Shown here piece by piece: positions 33,598 to 42,053 of a DNA stretch of 45,074 nt. Position numbers and translations under genes: made by a program. This DNA is from JAVBOO01 sp031550435 (GTDB lineage: Bacteria > Bacillota > Clostridia > Lachnospirales > WRAX01), in the NCBI GenBank assembly GCA_031550435.1, contig JAVBOO010000019.1, forward strand, positions 1 to 45,074, in the 5' to 3' direction. Below the pieces are notes generated by a model. It was not told the origin of the DNA, ran no database searches, and worked only from the letters and a program-made list of their open reading frames with translations. Position 1 is the first letter of the stretch; each line of letters starts with the position of its first letter.

Positions 33598-34596
33598 ATG
33601 TATTTTGACCTGCACTGCGACACCATATATCGTTTGTCGGAGGACTTTGACAAAGGCAATCTGGCAAGTAACGAATTATGCGTGGATTTTAACAAAATGG
33701 CTGAGAGCGGCGCACTCGGGCGATTTTTTGCCATATTCGTTACAACTCCCGAAGAACTTGCAAAGTTAAAACGCGGTTCTTTTTTCGACCAAACTTTGCA
33801 AGAAACCACCGCGATGGATTATATCAACGCATCTGCTCGATTTTTCCACTCCGAGCTGGAAAAAAACCGCAGACTGATCGCTTTTGCGGGAAACTTTTGC
33901 GACATTGAGACTAACAGGAAAAACGGGCTAATGTCTGCAATGCTTTCAATCGAAGACGGAAGAGCCGCCGATAACAAGTTTGAAAATATAAAGCACTTTC
34001 ACGATTTGGGCGTTAGGCTGATGAACTTGACTTGGAACGCGCCTAATTGTTTCGGCATGTGCGTATCCAAAGATCCGGAGCGCAACGCTACCGGGCTTAC
34101 AAGCTTTGGGAAACAGGCAGTCGAATACATGAACGAGCTTGGCATTATAATCGATGTATCGCATCTCTCGGATAAAAGTTTCAGCGATGTCGCCGAAATA
34201 TCAAAAAAGCCGTTTATAGCTTCACACTCGAACAGCAGAACACTTACCCCTCATATACGCAATCTTACAGACGAAATGGTCAAGACTGTCGCCGAACGCG
34301 GCGGCGTAATCGGGATAAATTTTGCTGCCGAGTTTCTGGACGAGCACCCCGGAAAAGAAAATCTCAGCAGGGTTACAAGAATCGCCGACCACATGATCCA
34401 CATGATTAATATAGGCGGAATAGAATGCATCGCCATCGGTTCCGACCTGGACGGCATATCATGCGAGCTTGAAATACGCGATACATCGTATATGTACCTG
34501 CTGTTTGACGAACTTAAGCGCCGCGGTTGCTCCGACAGTCACATAGAAAAGATTACATTTGCCAATATTTTTAGAGTATTGAAAGATTGTTTATAG
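33598..34596 (+). CDS. Membrane dipeptidase (renal dipeptidase, M19)
   Basis: 332 aa from ATG 33598 after GGAGG; the in-frame stretch before it lies in repeat B3. Zinc-dependent dipeptidase: DLHCDT (4-9, first metal ligands), SIEDGRA (about 118-124), IDVSHLSDKSF (about 184-194), SHSNSR (about 212-217) and IGSDLDG (about 280-286) complete the set. No signal peptide, so the bacterial protein is cytosolic. Together with the M42 and SBP genes it suggests peptide use. Confidence 0.92.
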   Translation: MYFDLHCDTIYRLSEDFDKGNLASNELCVDFNKMAESGALGRFFAIFVTTPEELAKLKRGSFFDQTLQETTAMDYINASARFFHSELEKNRRLIAFAGNFCDIETNRKNGLMSAMLSIEDGRAADNKFENIKHFHDLGVRLMNLTWNAPNCFGMCVSKDPERNATGLTSFGKQAVEYMNELGIIIDVSHLSDKSFSDVAEISKKPFIASHSNSRTLTPHIRNLTDEMVKTVAERGGVIGINFAAEFLDEHPGKENLSRVTRIADHMIHMINIGGIECIAIGSDLDGISCELEIRDTSYMYLLFDELKRRGCSDSHIEKITFANIFRVLKDCL

Positions 34597-34610
34597 ATTG
34601 AGGGATAATA

Positions 34611-35735
34611 TTGGATTTTTTACAGATGTTTGGCGCTGATATTGAGAGCGCTTTAAAAAAACAGGGGATAGTAACTCCGACCGACATACAAAATACCGTT
34701 ATGCCTTTAATCGAGGAAGGCAAGGATGTTTTGGCCTGCTCCGAGACGGGAACGGGTAAAACCCTTTCATACCTGCTTCCGCTTTTTAAAGGCATCGACA
34801 AAACAAACAAAAACCCGCAGTGCCTTGTTCTGGCGCCTACTCATGAGCTTGCGGCTCAAATTCATAATCAGCTTAAGCTGCTGAACTCAAACCTGCCTGC
34901 CGAGAGCCGTATCGAATCGGCGCTGCTTATAGGTGGGGCCAACATAACCAGGCAGCTTGAGGCAATAAAACAAAAACCGAGAATATTAGTCGGTTCCTCC
35001 GGAAGAATACTCGAACTTGTCGAAATGAAAAAACTAAGCCTGCATTTTGTCAAGAAAATAGTGCTGGACGAGGCAGACCGGCTGTTGAAAGATAATTTTA
35101 TCGGCGATGTTAGCGCCGTCATAAAAAAGACGCAAAAAGACAGACAATTGCTAATGTTTTCGGCCTCGATTCACGATGACGACAGGAACAGAGCTGCGGT
35201 GTTTTCCGAGTTAGTTTTCATAGACCTCAGAAAATGCATGATCCCCGATACGATTGAGCATATCTATATCGTGTGCGAACTGAGAAACAAGTTCGAAACG
35301 CTCAGAAAGCTGCTTCACACAAGGGGTGTCGAAAAAGCCATTGTTTTCGTTAATTCACCGTATCATATCAACGCAGTCTGTGAAAAGCTTAATTTCCACA
35401 AGATAAAATCCGCACCGATATACGGCGAAGTTAAAAAAGCGGAAAGAGCGCAGGCTGCTGCTGATTTTGCTTCCGGAAGAATAAACGTACTTGTTGCTTC
35501 TGACCTTGTTTCGAGAGGGCTTGACGTTAAAGGAGTCACACATATAATAAATTTGGATTTTCCAAACAGGACCGAGGATTATATTCACAGGGCCGGCAGA
35601 TGCGGAAGAATGGGTACTCGCGGAGTTTCCGCATCTATTGTTATCCCTGCCGAAATCGAAAAACTCAAAAAATGCGGCAGACAGCTCAAAATAGAATTTT
35701 CGGAAAAAGCGGTTGATTTTGGTAAGCTCGTATAG
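34611..35735 (+). CDS. DEAD-box RNA helicase
   Basis: 374 aa from TTG 34611 (GAGGG upstream), 14 bases after the dipeptidase. Motifs in order: Q (GIVTPTDIQ), I (SETGTGKT), Ia (APTHELAAQ), Ib variant (VGSSGRI, for the usual TPGR), II (DEAD), III (SAS), IV-V (VNSPYH, SDLVSRGLDVKGV) and VI (HRAGRCGRMG). No C-terminal RNA-binding extension (as in DbpA/CshA); a minimal helicase. The exact role cannot be told; ribosome assembly or RNA decay are likely. Confidence 0.92.
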   Translation: MDFLQMFGADIESALKKQGIVTPTDIQNTVMPLIEEGKDVLACSETGTGKTLSYLLPLFKGIDKTNKNPQCLVLAPTHELAAQIHNQLKLLNSNLPAESRIESALLIGGANITRQLEAIKQKPRILVGSSGRILELVEMKKLSLHFVKKIVLDEADRLLKDNFIGDVSAVIKKTQKDRQLLMFSASIHDDDRNRAAVFSELVFIDLRKCMIPDTIEHIYIVCELRNKFETLRKLLHTRGVEKAIVFVNSPYHINAVCEKLNFHKIKSAPIYGEVKKAERAQAAADFASGRINVLVASDLVSRGLDVKGVTHIINLDFPNRTEDYIHRAGRCGRMGTRGVSASIVIPAEIEKLKKCGRQLKIEFSEKAVDFGKLV

Positions 35736-35750
35736 TATAATAATGTGCTA

Positions 35751-35813
35751 TATAGTGAATAAAGTTGAAGGCGTACTAAACAAGCTTGCTCGTTTTGCCG
35801 GATTCAACTTTAT
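35751..35813 (+). repeat. Family C element, copy C3 (left part only)
   Basis: TATAGTGAATAAAGTTGAAG at the left end, closely resembling C2's left end, and an 11-bp stem ATAAAGTTGAA/TTCAACTTTAT (35759-35769 with 35803-35813). No right end was found; the remainder up to 35880 is unassigned. Confidence 0.5.
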
Positions 35814-35895
35814 GAGCGCCGCAATCAAACGTAATTTTTTTGTAAGCCGTGCGAGTTAAAGCTTGCTAAACTCTTTCTTCGAAAGGAGGAAAATC

Positions 35896-36609
35896 ATGTT
35901 GACGAATTTCTATTATACGAACTACTATAAGCCGTATTTGTTGACTACAAAATCATCATCGGTTTCCTCCGCGAAAAAAGACGAGGCGATAAAAGAACCG
36001 AGCACATCAGGTTTTTCGTATGTTTCCGACAGAACCGTACTTTTAAACAAATCGCCGGTTAAAAACACCGTGCAGTACGCCGCAGCACTTTCCAAAGGTA
36101 TCGTAAGCCTGAGGGGCGCGGCGGCAAGTTTGACAAGAAACGCTGAAGACTTCTTCGATATCTCGTTTGAAGAAGGGAAAGACGAGGCCAAGGCATGGCT
36201 AACTGAGGACTTGGATGCCTTTGCCGAAGCTTATAACAATCTCTCTGATTTTTCCGACAAGCAACATCACAGCGCAACGCTGAAAGATCTTATGGCAAAA
36301 AGCAAAGATTTTCTGGCAAAAATCACGGGAAGCTCCGAACTCCTGATAAGCGATGAAACCGGAAAACTGTCAGTGAATAAAGAAAGCTTGGAAGCGCGTT
36401 TAAACTTCGACGAGCGTTCCGTGCTGGAGCAAGTCAGCCAGGCGGGCCGCTCAATTATGAACAGTGTCAAAGAATTCTTGCAGAAGCCTTTATCCGTACA
36501 TATGGATTTTAAAAATCCCGGTTATTATTATAACTACAAAATCGGGTCATACTCGGAAAACACTTTCGGGCTTATCGAGAGCGGAATGCTCGTTGATATA
36601 AGGCTGTAA
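35896..36609 (+). CDS. FliD C-terminal-like protein of unknown function
   Basis: 237 aa from ATG 35896 after AAAGGAGG. N-terminus rich in Tyr (NFYYTNYYKPYLL). The middle (about 120-200) follows the pattern of flagellar hook-associated protein 2 C-terminal domains: LKDLMAKSKDFLAKI, then LLISDETGKLSVNKESLEAR and a Glu/Asp-rich link; it ends FGLIESGMLVDIRL. No flagellar genes are in the window. It could be a flagellar cap-related orphan or an adhesion protein; assignment is tentative. Confidence 0.6.
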   Translation: MLTNFYYTNYYKPYLLTTKSSSVSSAKKDEAIKEPSTSGFSYVSDRTVLLNKSPVKNTVQYAAALSKGIVSLRGAAASLTRNAEDFFDISFEEGKDEAKAWLTEDLDAFAEAYNNLSDFSDKQHHSATLKDLMAKSKDFLAKITGSSELLISDETGKLSVNKESLEARLNFDERSVLEQVSQAGRSIMNSVKEFLQKPLSVHMDFKNPGYYYNYKIGSYSENTFGLIESGMLVDIRL

Positions 36610-36623
36610 CACTCGCTGTTACA

Positions 36624-36708
36624 CGCTCCAATGCGGCGCAGCCGCGTCTAAGCGAGAGAACAACAAAATATTGCGTTTTCGCTATGTTTTGTTGACAAAG
36701 TAATAACA
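36624..36708 (+). repeat. Family A palindromic repeat, copy A7 (3' half)
   Basis: GCGGCGCAGCCGCGTCTAAG, then the stem CAACAAAATATTGCG/CGCTATGTTTTGTTG, ending ACAAAGTAATAAC. The stem bases differ from A4 and A9, but pairing is kept. Confidence 0.8.
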
Positions 36709-36733
36709 AGCAATTATCATCTCGGAGGATTAA

Positions 36734-37075
36734 ATGGACACCACTGTTAAAATAACGACTGTCGACGAGTACATGAAGCTTTTCCCGGAAAACATTACAA
36801 GCAGGCTTTCCGAACTTCGCAAGCTCGTGCATGATACCGTGCCCTGCGTGAAAGAAAAAATCAGTTGGGACATGCCCACGTTCTATATAGACAAAAAAAT
36901 CTATTTGCAGTTTGCGGCTTACAAAGACCATATCGGGATTTATCCCGGATCGGAATGTATCGAAAAATTTGCAGACAGACTTACGGACTATAAGACGCTT
37001 AAGGGCACAATCAGAATCAGCCATAAACAAGTTATGCCAAAAGAACTGATCGTCGAAATGATATTGACCAGATAG
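36734..37075 (+). CDS. DUF1801 / iron chaperone-like protein
   Basis: 113 aa. Begins MDTTVKITTVDEYMKLFPEN, then KEKISWDMPTFYIDKKIYLQ (about 40-59), HIGIYPGSECIEKF and LKGTIRISHKQVMPKELI, the conserved DUF1801 pattern seen in YdhG/YjdI-type small proteins. Function unestablished; some are annotated as iron chaperones. ATG 36734 after GGAGG. Confidence 0.85.
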   Translation: MDTTVKITTVDEYMKLFPENITSRLSELRKLVHDTVPCVKEKISWDMPTFYIDKKIYLQFAAYKDHIGIYPGSECIEKFADRLTDYKTLKGTIRISHKQVMPKELIVEMILTR

Positions 37076-37141
37076 CAAAACACGGCATAGCTTATTGCTG
37101 CCGGAACTACACTTTTAGCGGGATATCCGCGGAAAGTTCAC

Positions 37142-37187
37142 AAGCCAACGACACAAGCCCGAAAAGGCTTTCGAGCGTCGTTGGCTT
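37142..37187. terminator. Terminator-like hairpin before dinB
   Basis: AAGCCAACGAC (37142-37152) pairs with GTCGTTGGCTT (37177-37187), enclosing AGCC/GGCT; only a weak T run (TCGTTT) follows. Related by sequence to the hairpin at 23619. Confidence 0.55.
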
Positions 37188-37245
37188 TCGTTTACTGTGT
37201 AAGCTATCCGGGGTTTGCGGCGTTATTTCTTGAAAGGAGGCAATC

Positions 37246-38454
37246 ATGGGCGACAGAGTCATACTTCACAGCGACCTCAACGGTTTTTTTGCCTCTGTTG
37301 AATGCATTTTCAGTCCTGAGCTTAAAAAAGTGCCCATGGCAGTCGGAGGGAACCCCTATACACGGCACGGGATAATACTCGCCAAAAACGAGCTTGCAAA
37401 AAAATTTGGAGTAGTTACAGCCGAAACCGTCCGCTCCGCAATGAATAAATGCCCCGAGCTCGTAATCGTCCCTCCCAGACACAGGGAATACGGAAAGTAC
37501 TCTCGTATCGTCAATTCTATTTACGAGAGATTCACAGATATAATCGAGCCGTTCGGTATAGACGAAAGCTGGCTGGACGTTACAAACGTGAGGCATTTGT
37601 TCGGAGACGGTAGAGCCATTGCCGAAGCTATAAGAAAAACCGTAAAAAAAGAAACAGGTCTCACGGTTTCTATAGGCGTCAGCTTTAACAAAATTTTCGC
37701 AAAGCTCGGAAGTGACTACAAAAAACCCGACGCGATAACCGAAATTACACGCGAAAACTACAAGGATATAGTTTACCCCCTTCCCGCATCCGCCCTCTTA
37801 TATGTCGGAAAATCGGCGACGGCAGAACTCAAAAAGCTAAACGTGAAAACAATACGGGATATAGCCGAGTACGACAAAGAAGCCCTTATACGCCGGATGG
37901 GCAAAGCCGGAGCCGTTATACATGATTACGCCAACGGTCTGGACGGAGGTATAGTACATTCTTTTTCGACAGAGGCAGGCGCAAAATCCGTTGGCAACGG
38001 TATGACGTTCTCGCGCAACCTTATCGGCAGAGATGATTTTATCTCGGGAGTTACGATACTTGCGGACGAAGTAGCGGCAAGAATGCGAAAGCACGGCGTA
38101 AAATGCAAGACCGTTACACTGACTATAAAAGACCCCGGCTTCAAGTCGATTTCCAGACAAAAAACGCTCGTTGTGCCGACGTTTACCGCGAAAACGCTTA
38201 TCTCTACATGTACGGAGATAATTGACGGCTGCTGGAACCCGCAGGCACCCATCAGACTTTTGACCGTCACCGGTAGCAACCTTGTTGCCTGCGACGATAT
38301 AGTGGAACAGATAACACTGTTCGACGAGATAAAGAGGGCGGACAGACTTCGCCAGGAACGGCTTGAAACAGCCATAGACAATATAAGAGAGAAGTTCGGA
38401 GTAAAATCCGTTCGGCTCGGAGGAGACGCAAAGGGAGATCTGTGGTACGAATAA
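37246..38454 (+). CDS. dinB: DNA polymerase IV (Y family)
   Basis: 402 aa translesion polymerase. N-terminal HSDLNGFFASVE (6-17) with the first catalytic Asp, GIDESWLDV (about 105-113) with the catalytic Asp-Glu pair, then the SIGVSFNKIFAKLGSDYKK thumb region (about 142-160), helix-hairpin-helix (about 180-205) and little finger (about 240-345). No beta-clamp-binding motif is obvious beyond QITLFDE (about 349-355), which does fit the QxxLF pattern. ATG 37246 after AAAGGAGG. No LexA box (CGAAC-N4-GTTCG) was seen in the upstream 170 bases. Confidence 0.93.
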   Translation: MGDRVILHSDLNGFFASVECIFSPELKKVPMAVGGNPYTRHGIILAKNELAKKFGVVTAETVRSAMNKCPELVIVPPRHREYGKYSRIVNSIYERFTDIIEPFGIDESWLDVTNVRHLFGDGRAIAEAIRKTVKKETGLTVSIGVSFNKIFAKLGSDYKKPDAITEITRENYKDIVYPLPASALLYVGKSATAELKKLNVKTIRDIAEYDKEALIRRMGKAGAVIHDYANGLDGGIVHSFSTEAGAKSVGNGMTFSRNLIGRDDFISGVTILADEVAARMRKHGVKCKTVTLTIKDPGFKSISRQKTLVVPTFTAKTLISTCTEIIDGCWNPQAPIRLLTVTGSNLVACDDIVEQITLFDEIKRADRLRQERLETAIDNIREKFGVKSVRLGGDAKGDLWYE

Positions 38455-38463
38455 CTTATAAGA

Positions 38464-38497
38464 GGGCGATTAAACCGCATGGTTTAACCGGGAGATC
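38464..38497 (-). repeat. Family B repeat, copy B4 (first hairpin only)
   Basis: In minus orientation, GATCTCCCGGTTAAACCATG then CGGTTTAATCGCCC. Only the first hairpin of the family remains, directly after the dinB stop codon, where it may act as a terminator. Confidence 0.65.
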
Positions 38498-38565
38498 AAC
38501 AGTGGGCTGTTTATCCGTGTTTCCGGCCCTTTATATTAACTTTTTGTTAATTTTACTTTTTATCC

Positions 38566-38593
38566 TGTACATTGAGTAAAAAAATGATATAAT
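38566..38593 (+). promoter_or_regulatory. Candidate extended -10 promoter
   Basis: TGATATAAT at 38585-38593 has an extended -10, with TGTACA at 38566-38571 (16-base spacer) as a poor -35. It precedes family C copy C5 and the membrane protein gene at 38733. Confidence 0.55.
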
Positions 38594-38602
38594 AACAACG
38601 GT

Positions 38603-38708
38603 TACAGTCGTATAATAAAAGCTTGCTCGAGCGCGCGCCGACCGGCCGCATTAAAGAATCGTGATTTTGCGGCTTGTTTCGCATTATTTCTCAAGCTATA
38701 CGGCTGTA
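38603..38708. repeat. Family C MITE-like element, copy C5
   Basis: 106 bases bounded by TACAGTCGTAT and ATACGGCTGTA, an imperfect inverted repeat. Length and terminal sequence match the C1 insertion (104 bases). It separates the promoter at 38566 from the gene at 38733. Confidence 0.6.
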
Positions 38709-38732
38709 GTAACAAACGAGAGGGGAAAACTA

Positions 38733-39086
38733 ATGAAAAGGAAGCTTTCTGTTGTAAGTATTGTATTTTATGTAGTCGCAGCATTGTTCCTGTTTTACAC
38801 GCTCTATTCATTTAACCATACCTATGTATACCTGAAAGATTTGTTTGACAACGGAACACTTGTGTTCAAAGACAACGAATATGATATTATATCGTTTTAT
38901 ATGCAAAACTGCGGTTCGTACTTGTTCTATGCCGTCTGTCTGGCAGGTATTGGCAGAGCCATCCAATCTCTTATGCCGCTTAAACATGAAAACGCCGCTT
39001 TAAGCACCGAAGGCGATTCTTTCACGAGAGAAGAAGACGAAACCGATTCGGAAGCAGAGGAAGTAAACGAAAACAGCGCCGAATAA
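38733..39086 (+). CDS. Small membrane protein, hypothetical
   Basis: 117 aa from ATG 38733 (GAGAGGGG upstream). Two membrane helices (about 9-30 and about 59-80), and an acidic Glu/Asp-rich C-terminal tail (about 95-117). Not recognised. Transcribed alone from the 38566 promoter to the 39111 terminator. Confidence 0.75.
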   Translation: MKRKLSVVSIVFYVVAALFLFYTLYSFNHTYVYLKDLFDNGTLVFKDNEYDIISFYMQNCGSYLFYAVCLAGIGRAIQSLMPLKHENAALSTEGDSFTREEDETDSEAEEVNENSAE

Positions 39087-39110
39087 TAATCGGCATCACA
39101 GACGAGAAGT

Positions 39111-39141
39111 ACGGCGCGGCAATCATGCCGCGCCGTTTAAA
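39111..39141 (+). terminator. Terminator after the 38733 membrane protein gene
   Basis: ACGGCGCGGCA (39111-39121) pairs perfectly with TGCCGCGCCGT (39126-39136), loop ATCA, then TTTAAAT. Confidence 0.8.
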
Positions 39142-39170
39142 TAATAACAATGGTATAAAACTCAAATTTT

Positions 39171-39254
39171 TCGCAGCGCAGCGTATCCAAGCGTGTCTGC
39201 TCGGCACGAGTAAAGCGTAAATATTTTGTACGGTATTTAACTTCCGCGGTAATA
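39171..39254 (-). repeat. Family A palindromic repeat, copy A8 (5' half)
   Basis: In minus orientation: CTATTACCGCGGAAGTTAAA at 39254, then TACTCGTGCCGAGCAGACAC, breaking off near 39171. It has the TGCCGAGCAGAC junction of the full form. Confidence 0.8.
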
Positions 39255-39276
39255 GTTTTATTCTAGGAGAAGCACA

Positions 39277-39669
39277 ATGAAAAAAAACACAAAATTTATT
39301 ATTATATCAATTATCGCTGTGGTGATATTTGCCGCAGTTTGGATTTTTAGCCCCGGCGAAAAAGCGGTTAACATACTATCGAACGGTTTTTTTATGACCG
39401 CCGCCGCCCTTCTGTCCGTTACCGCTGTGCAAATCATCGGTATGCTTGAGGTTTTCTCCGGCGTGGCATTTATCTTTCGAAGCAGCAACTCTCGATTTCT
39501 TAGAAATAACACGGTAGACCCCGGCAATAATATGAAAAAATACGAAAAAAAGGCCGACGCACCCGAATCCGATGAAAAAAAGAAAAAGAAAATAGATCCG
39601 GTTTTCATGATCAGCGGGCTTATCAGTCTGGCAATATCTTTATTGCTGGCAATCCCGACATTTAACTAA
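39277..39669 (+). CDS. DUF3899-like membrane protein
   Basis: 130 aa with three membrane helices (about 7-25, 36-68 and 108-126) and a charged Lys/Asp/Glu-rich cytoplasmic link. Pattern GFFMTAAALLSVTAVQIIG followed by FSGVAFIFRSS fits DUF3899 proteins; function unknown. ATG 39277 after TAGGAGAAG. A terminator follows at 39775. Confidence 0.7.
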   Translation: MKKNTKFIIISIIAVVIFAAVWIFSPGEKAVNILSNGFFMTAAALLSVTAVQIIGMLEVFSGVAFIFRSSNSRFLRNNTVDPGNNMKKYEKKADAPESDEKKKKKIDPVFMISGLISLAISLLLAIPTFN

Positions 39670-39774
39670 CCCTCACAGGCGAATACGGGTTAAAAGTAAG
39701 CCCCGTTGAACTTTTTGTCATGCAAGTCCGGGTTAAGCTCCCGGCAAAAACGAATCCCAAGTATAATGATACGT

Positions 39775-39812
39775 AGCCCGAGAATATTTAACCGCGATAT
39801 TCTCGGCTTTTT
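39775..39812 (+). terminator. Terminator after the DUF3899-like gene
   Basis: AGCCCGAGAATAT and ATATTCTCGGCT pair with one bulged base, then TTTTT. Confidence 0.83.
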
Positions 39813-39878
39813 ACTGTGCAAAACGTAAATCAGCAAAAATTAACAGTAGAAAGGCGATTGTTATGGTTGTTTTTACTA

Positions 39879-39907
39879 TTGACATTTAAAGGAAAAAACT
39901 CTATTCT
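39879..39907 (+). promoter_or_regulatory. Sigma-A promoter of the C39-like gene
   Basis: TTGACA (39879-39884), 17-base spacer, TATTCT (39902-39907), about 90 bases before the ATG. Confidence 0.77.
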
Positions 39908-39996
39908 GACCGTATGTTTGTAAGTCTTTTCATTTTCCGGAAATGACCGGATTTATAGGCTTGGCACTAAAATACATATTGTAGGAGGAATGGATA

Positions 39997-42048
39997 ATGA
40001 AAAAAATGTTTGCCTTTATGACAGCGGCAATTCTTGCCTTCAGCGTAAACATAGGGATAGGCGGAACCATAAACGTCAAAGCCGAGGCTTCGCAGCCGAT
40101 TGTGGCCTTCGGAAACGAATTTGAGGTCGGCACGGGCGCCGAATTCGCGTCAGGCACATTAACGAACCTTGAAATCGATAACACAATCGGAGACGGAGCG
40201 CTTAGACTTGCCGACGGCGCAACCGAGGGTACATACACGTCGGGAATAATCGACACGGCAAGATTCGAATATCTTGTTATGTCCTGGAACTCCGACACCC
40301 CTGAGGGCACTTGGGTCGAAGTTAAAGCCAGAGCCCTTGTAAACCACATGAACAGCACGCAATGGGTTCAGGACTGGTCTTCTTACCTTTCCTGGGGAAA
40401 ATGGAGCCCGTTTATACAAAGGGCATCAACAACAAATTCTGACGCGCTCGTAAAGATGGCCACAGACGAATTCACGGTTAAAGGCAGTAGAGGCGAAACC
40501 GGCGAAAAAGTACAGCTTCAGGTTACTCTGCACTCCGACGACCCGGCGGTTACACCCGTTTTGAGATATCTGCACGGCACCATGAAAAACACCCTTCCGA
40601 ATCAGGCTATACCGAAGGACTACCGCTGCGATATCGATGTAACAAATCTTGAGGCAAATCTTGAGATTCCCCGGTATTCTCAGGTTGTAAGAGACCCGAG
40701 AAACGCGGGAAGCATTTGCAGCCCTACAACGGTCACAATGCTTATGAACGCACGCGACCCCGAGCTGAAACGTTTGCCCGAGGAAGTTGCGCAAAACCTT
40801 TTTGACTTTGTTTATAACGGCTTTGGAAACTGGGCTTTCGCGATGGCCTCAGCCGGTTCATACGGATTTAAATCTTATGTTGACTACACCGACATCACCG
40901 GCGTTAAAAAATACATTGCTCAGGGCTACGCCGTCGGAGCAAGTGTTAAATACTCAACAAATCCCGGCGCTTCAAACTATCTTGAGGGTGCCTACGGAAC
41001 GACAAACGGACACCTTGTTGTCATAAGAGGTTTCGTAAACAAAAACGGCGTTGATTATATAATCTGCAACGACGCATGGGCCGCGGATAACCCGACGGTT
41101 TACCGCGAATATAAACTCAGCCAATTCTTAACCGCTTGGACTAACGGCGTTGTCTATGTTGTAAAGGAAAAGGAAGAAAACGCGGGTTTGCACGCGACAA
41201 GGAGAATAGAAGCAAAGCTCATTGAAACCGCAGACAGCGGCTATTATGAAGTTATAGCCCCGGGACACAGCGACATCATCAGCAAGCTGGACGGTAACAT
41301 TGCCTATATTACGGAGCCCGAAGTTTTTGAAGGAGCAAACACCTCTGTTTATAAGTACATCCCCAGAGCGAACTATACCGGAAGAAACACGCTCTATTTT
41401 GAAGACACGAGCATTTTTGAGGACGAAGACTTCAAAATGTATGTAATAACAGACACGGGTTACGTTTACATCATCACGAAGGACACTGTTGTTAACGCTC
41501 CCTCCATCTCCGCGGTTGACGCCGAAAACGGCACTATTGACATAACGCTTGAAAAAGCTGACTATTATTTGCCCGAGGAACGTAATTTCACGCTTGAATA
41601 CTCCATAGACGGAGGAGAAAAACTTGCCCTCCCGACAACGGATTTCAGCTGTGACTATGAATCGGCGCACTTTGATTTCAATGCCTTGACAAAAACGACC
41701 GCACTCCAAACTGTTGAAGTGTTTGTTACCTACAGAGGAGTCACACTCAGCGACACGTTTGAAATCGAGCCTTGGGTTAGAGCCGAGGATGTAACACTCA
41801 ACGCAAGTGCGTTTACAAACCTTAAAAAAGGAAACACGCTTCAGCTTGGCGCAAGCTCTACACCCGAAAACGCGTTTACGGATGCCCCTGCTGAATTCGT
41901 CTGGATATCGTCGAACAGCAGAATTGCCGAAGTCGATGAAAACGGACTTGTGAAGGCAATATCCGCCGGGACTGTCGTCATTACCTTAAAAGTTACGACA
42001 CCGTACGAAACACTGACAAGATTCATAACCGTAAAAGTTACAAACTAA
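39997..42048 (+). CDS. Secreted C39-like peptidase with bacterial Ig-like domain
   Basis: 683 aa, signal peptide (about 1-30, MKKMFAFMTAAILAFSVNIG), a beta-rich N-terminal domain (about 35-205), a C39_2-type papain-fold peptidase (about 220-395; Cys241 in SICSPTTVTMLM, His339 in NGHLVVIRGF, Asp359 in ICNDAWA), a linker beta domain, and a C-terminal Big_2 domain (about 590-683; ending AISAGTVVITLKVTTPYETL). No sortase signal. Likely a surface or extracellular protein hydrolase; substrate unknown. ATG 39997 after TAGGAGG. Confidence 0.9.
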   Translation: MKKMFAFMTAAILAFSVNIGIGGTINVKAEASQPIVAFGNEFEVGTGAEFASGTLTNLEIDNTIGDGALRLADGATEGTYTSGIIDTARFEYLVMSWNSDTPEGTWVEVKARALVNHMNSTQWVQDWSSYLSWGKWSPFIQRASTTNSDALVKMATDEFTVKGSRGETGEKVQLQVTLHSDDPAVTPVLRYLHGTMKNTLPNQAIPKDYRCDIDVTNLEANLEIPRYSQVVRDPRNAGSICSPTTVTMLMNARDPELKRLPEEVAQNLFDFVYNGFGNWAFAMASAGSYGFKSYVDYTDITGVKKYIAQGYAVGASVKYSTNPGASNYLEGAYGTTNGHLVVIRGFVNKNGVDYIICNDAWAADNPTVYREYKLSQFLTAWTNGVVYVVKEKEENAGLHATRRIEAKLIETADSGYYEVIAPGHSDIISKLDGNIAYITEPEVFEGANTSVYKYIPRANYTGRNTLYFEDTSIFEDEDFKMYVITDTGYVYIITKDTVVNAPSISAVDAENGTIDITLEKADYYLPEERNFTLEYSIDGGEKLALPTTDFSCDYESAHFDFNALTKTTALQTVEVFVTYRGVTLSDTFEIEPWVRAEDVTLNASAFTNLKKGNTLQLGASSTPENAFTDAPAEFVWISSNSRIAEVDENGLVKAISAGTVVITLKVTTPYETLTRFITVKVTN

Positions 42049-42053
42049 GGCAT

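Noticed and set aside
37076..37245. LexA/SOS box upstream of dinB
   Set aside because: No CGAAC-N4-GTTCG-type sequence was found; only a hairpin is present.
39719..39775. Possible tRNA- or riboswitch-like segment (GCAAGTCCGGGTTAAGCTCC)
   Set aside because: Only one small CCGGG/CCCGG hairpin can be formed; no cloverleaf and no c-di-GMP aptamer features.
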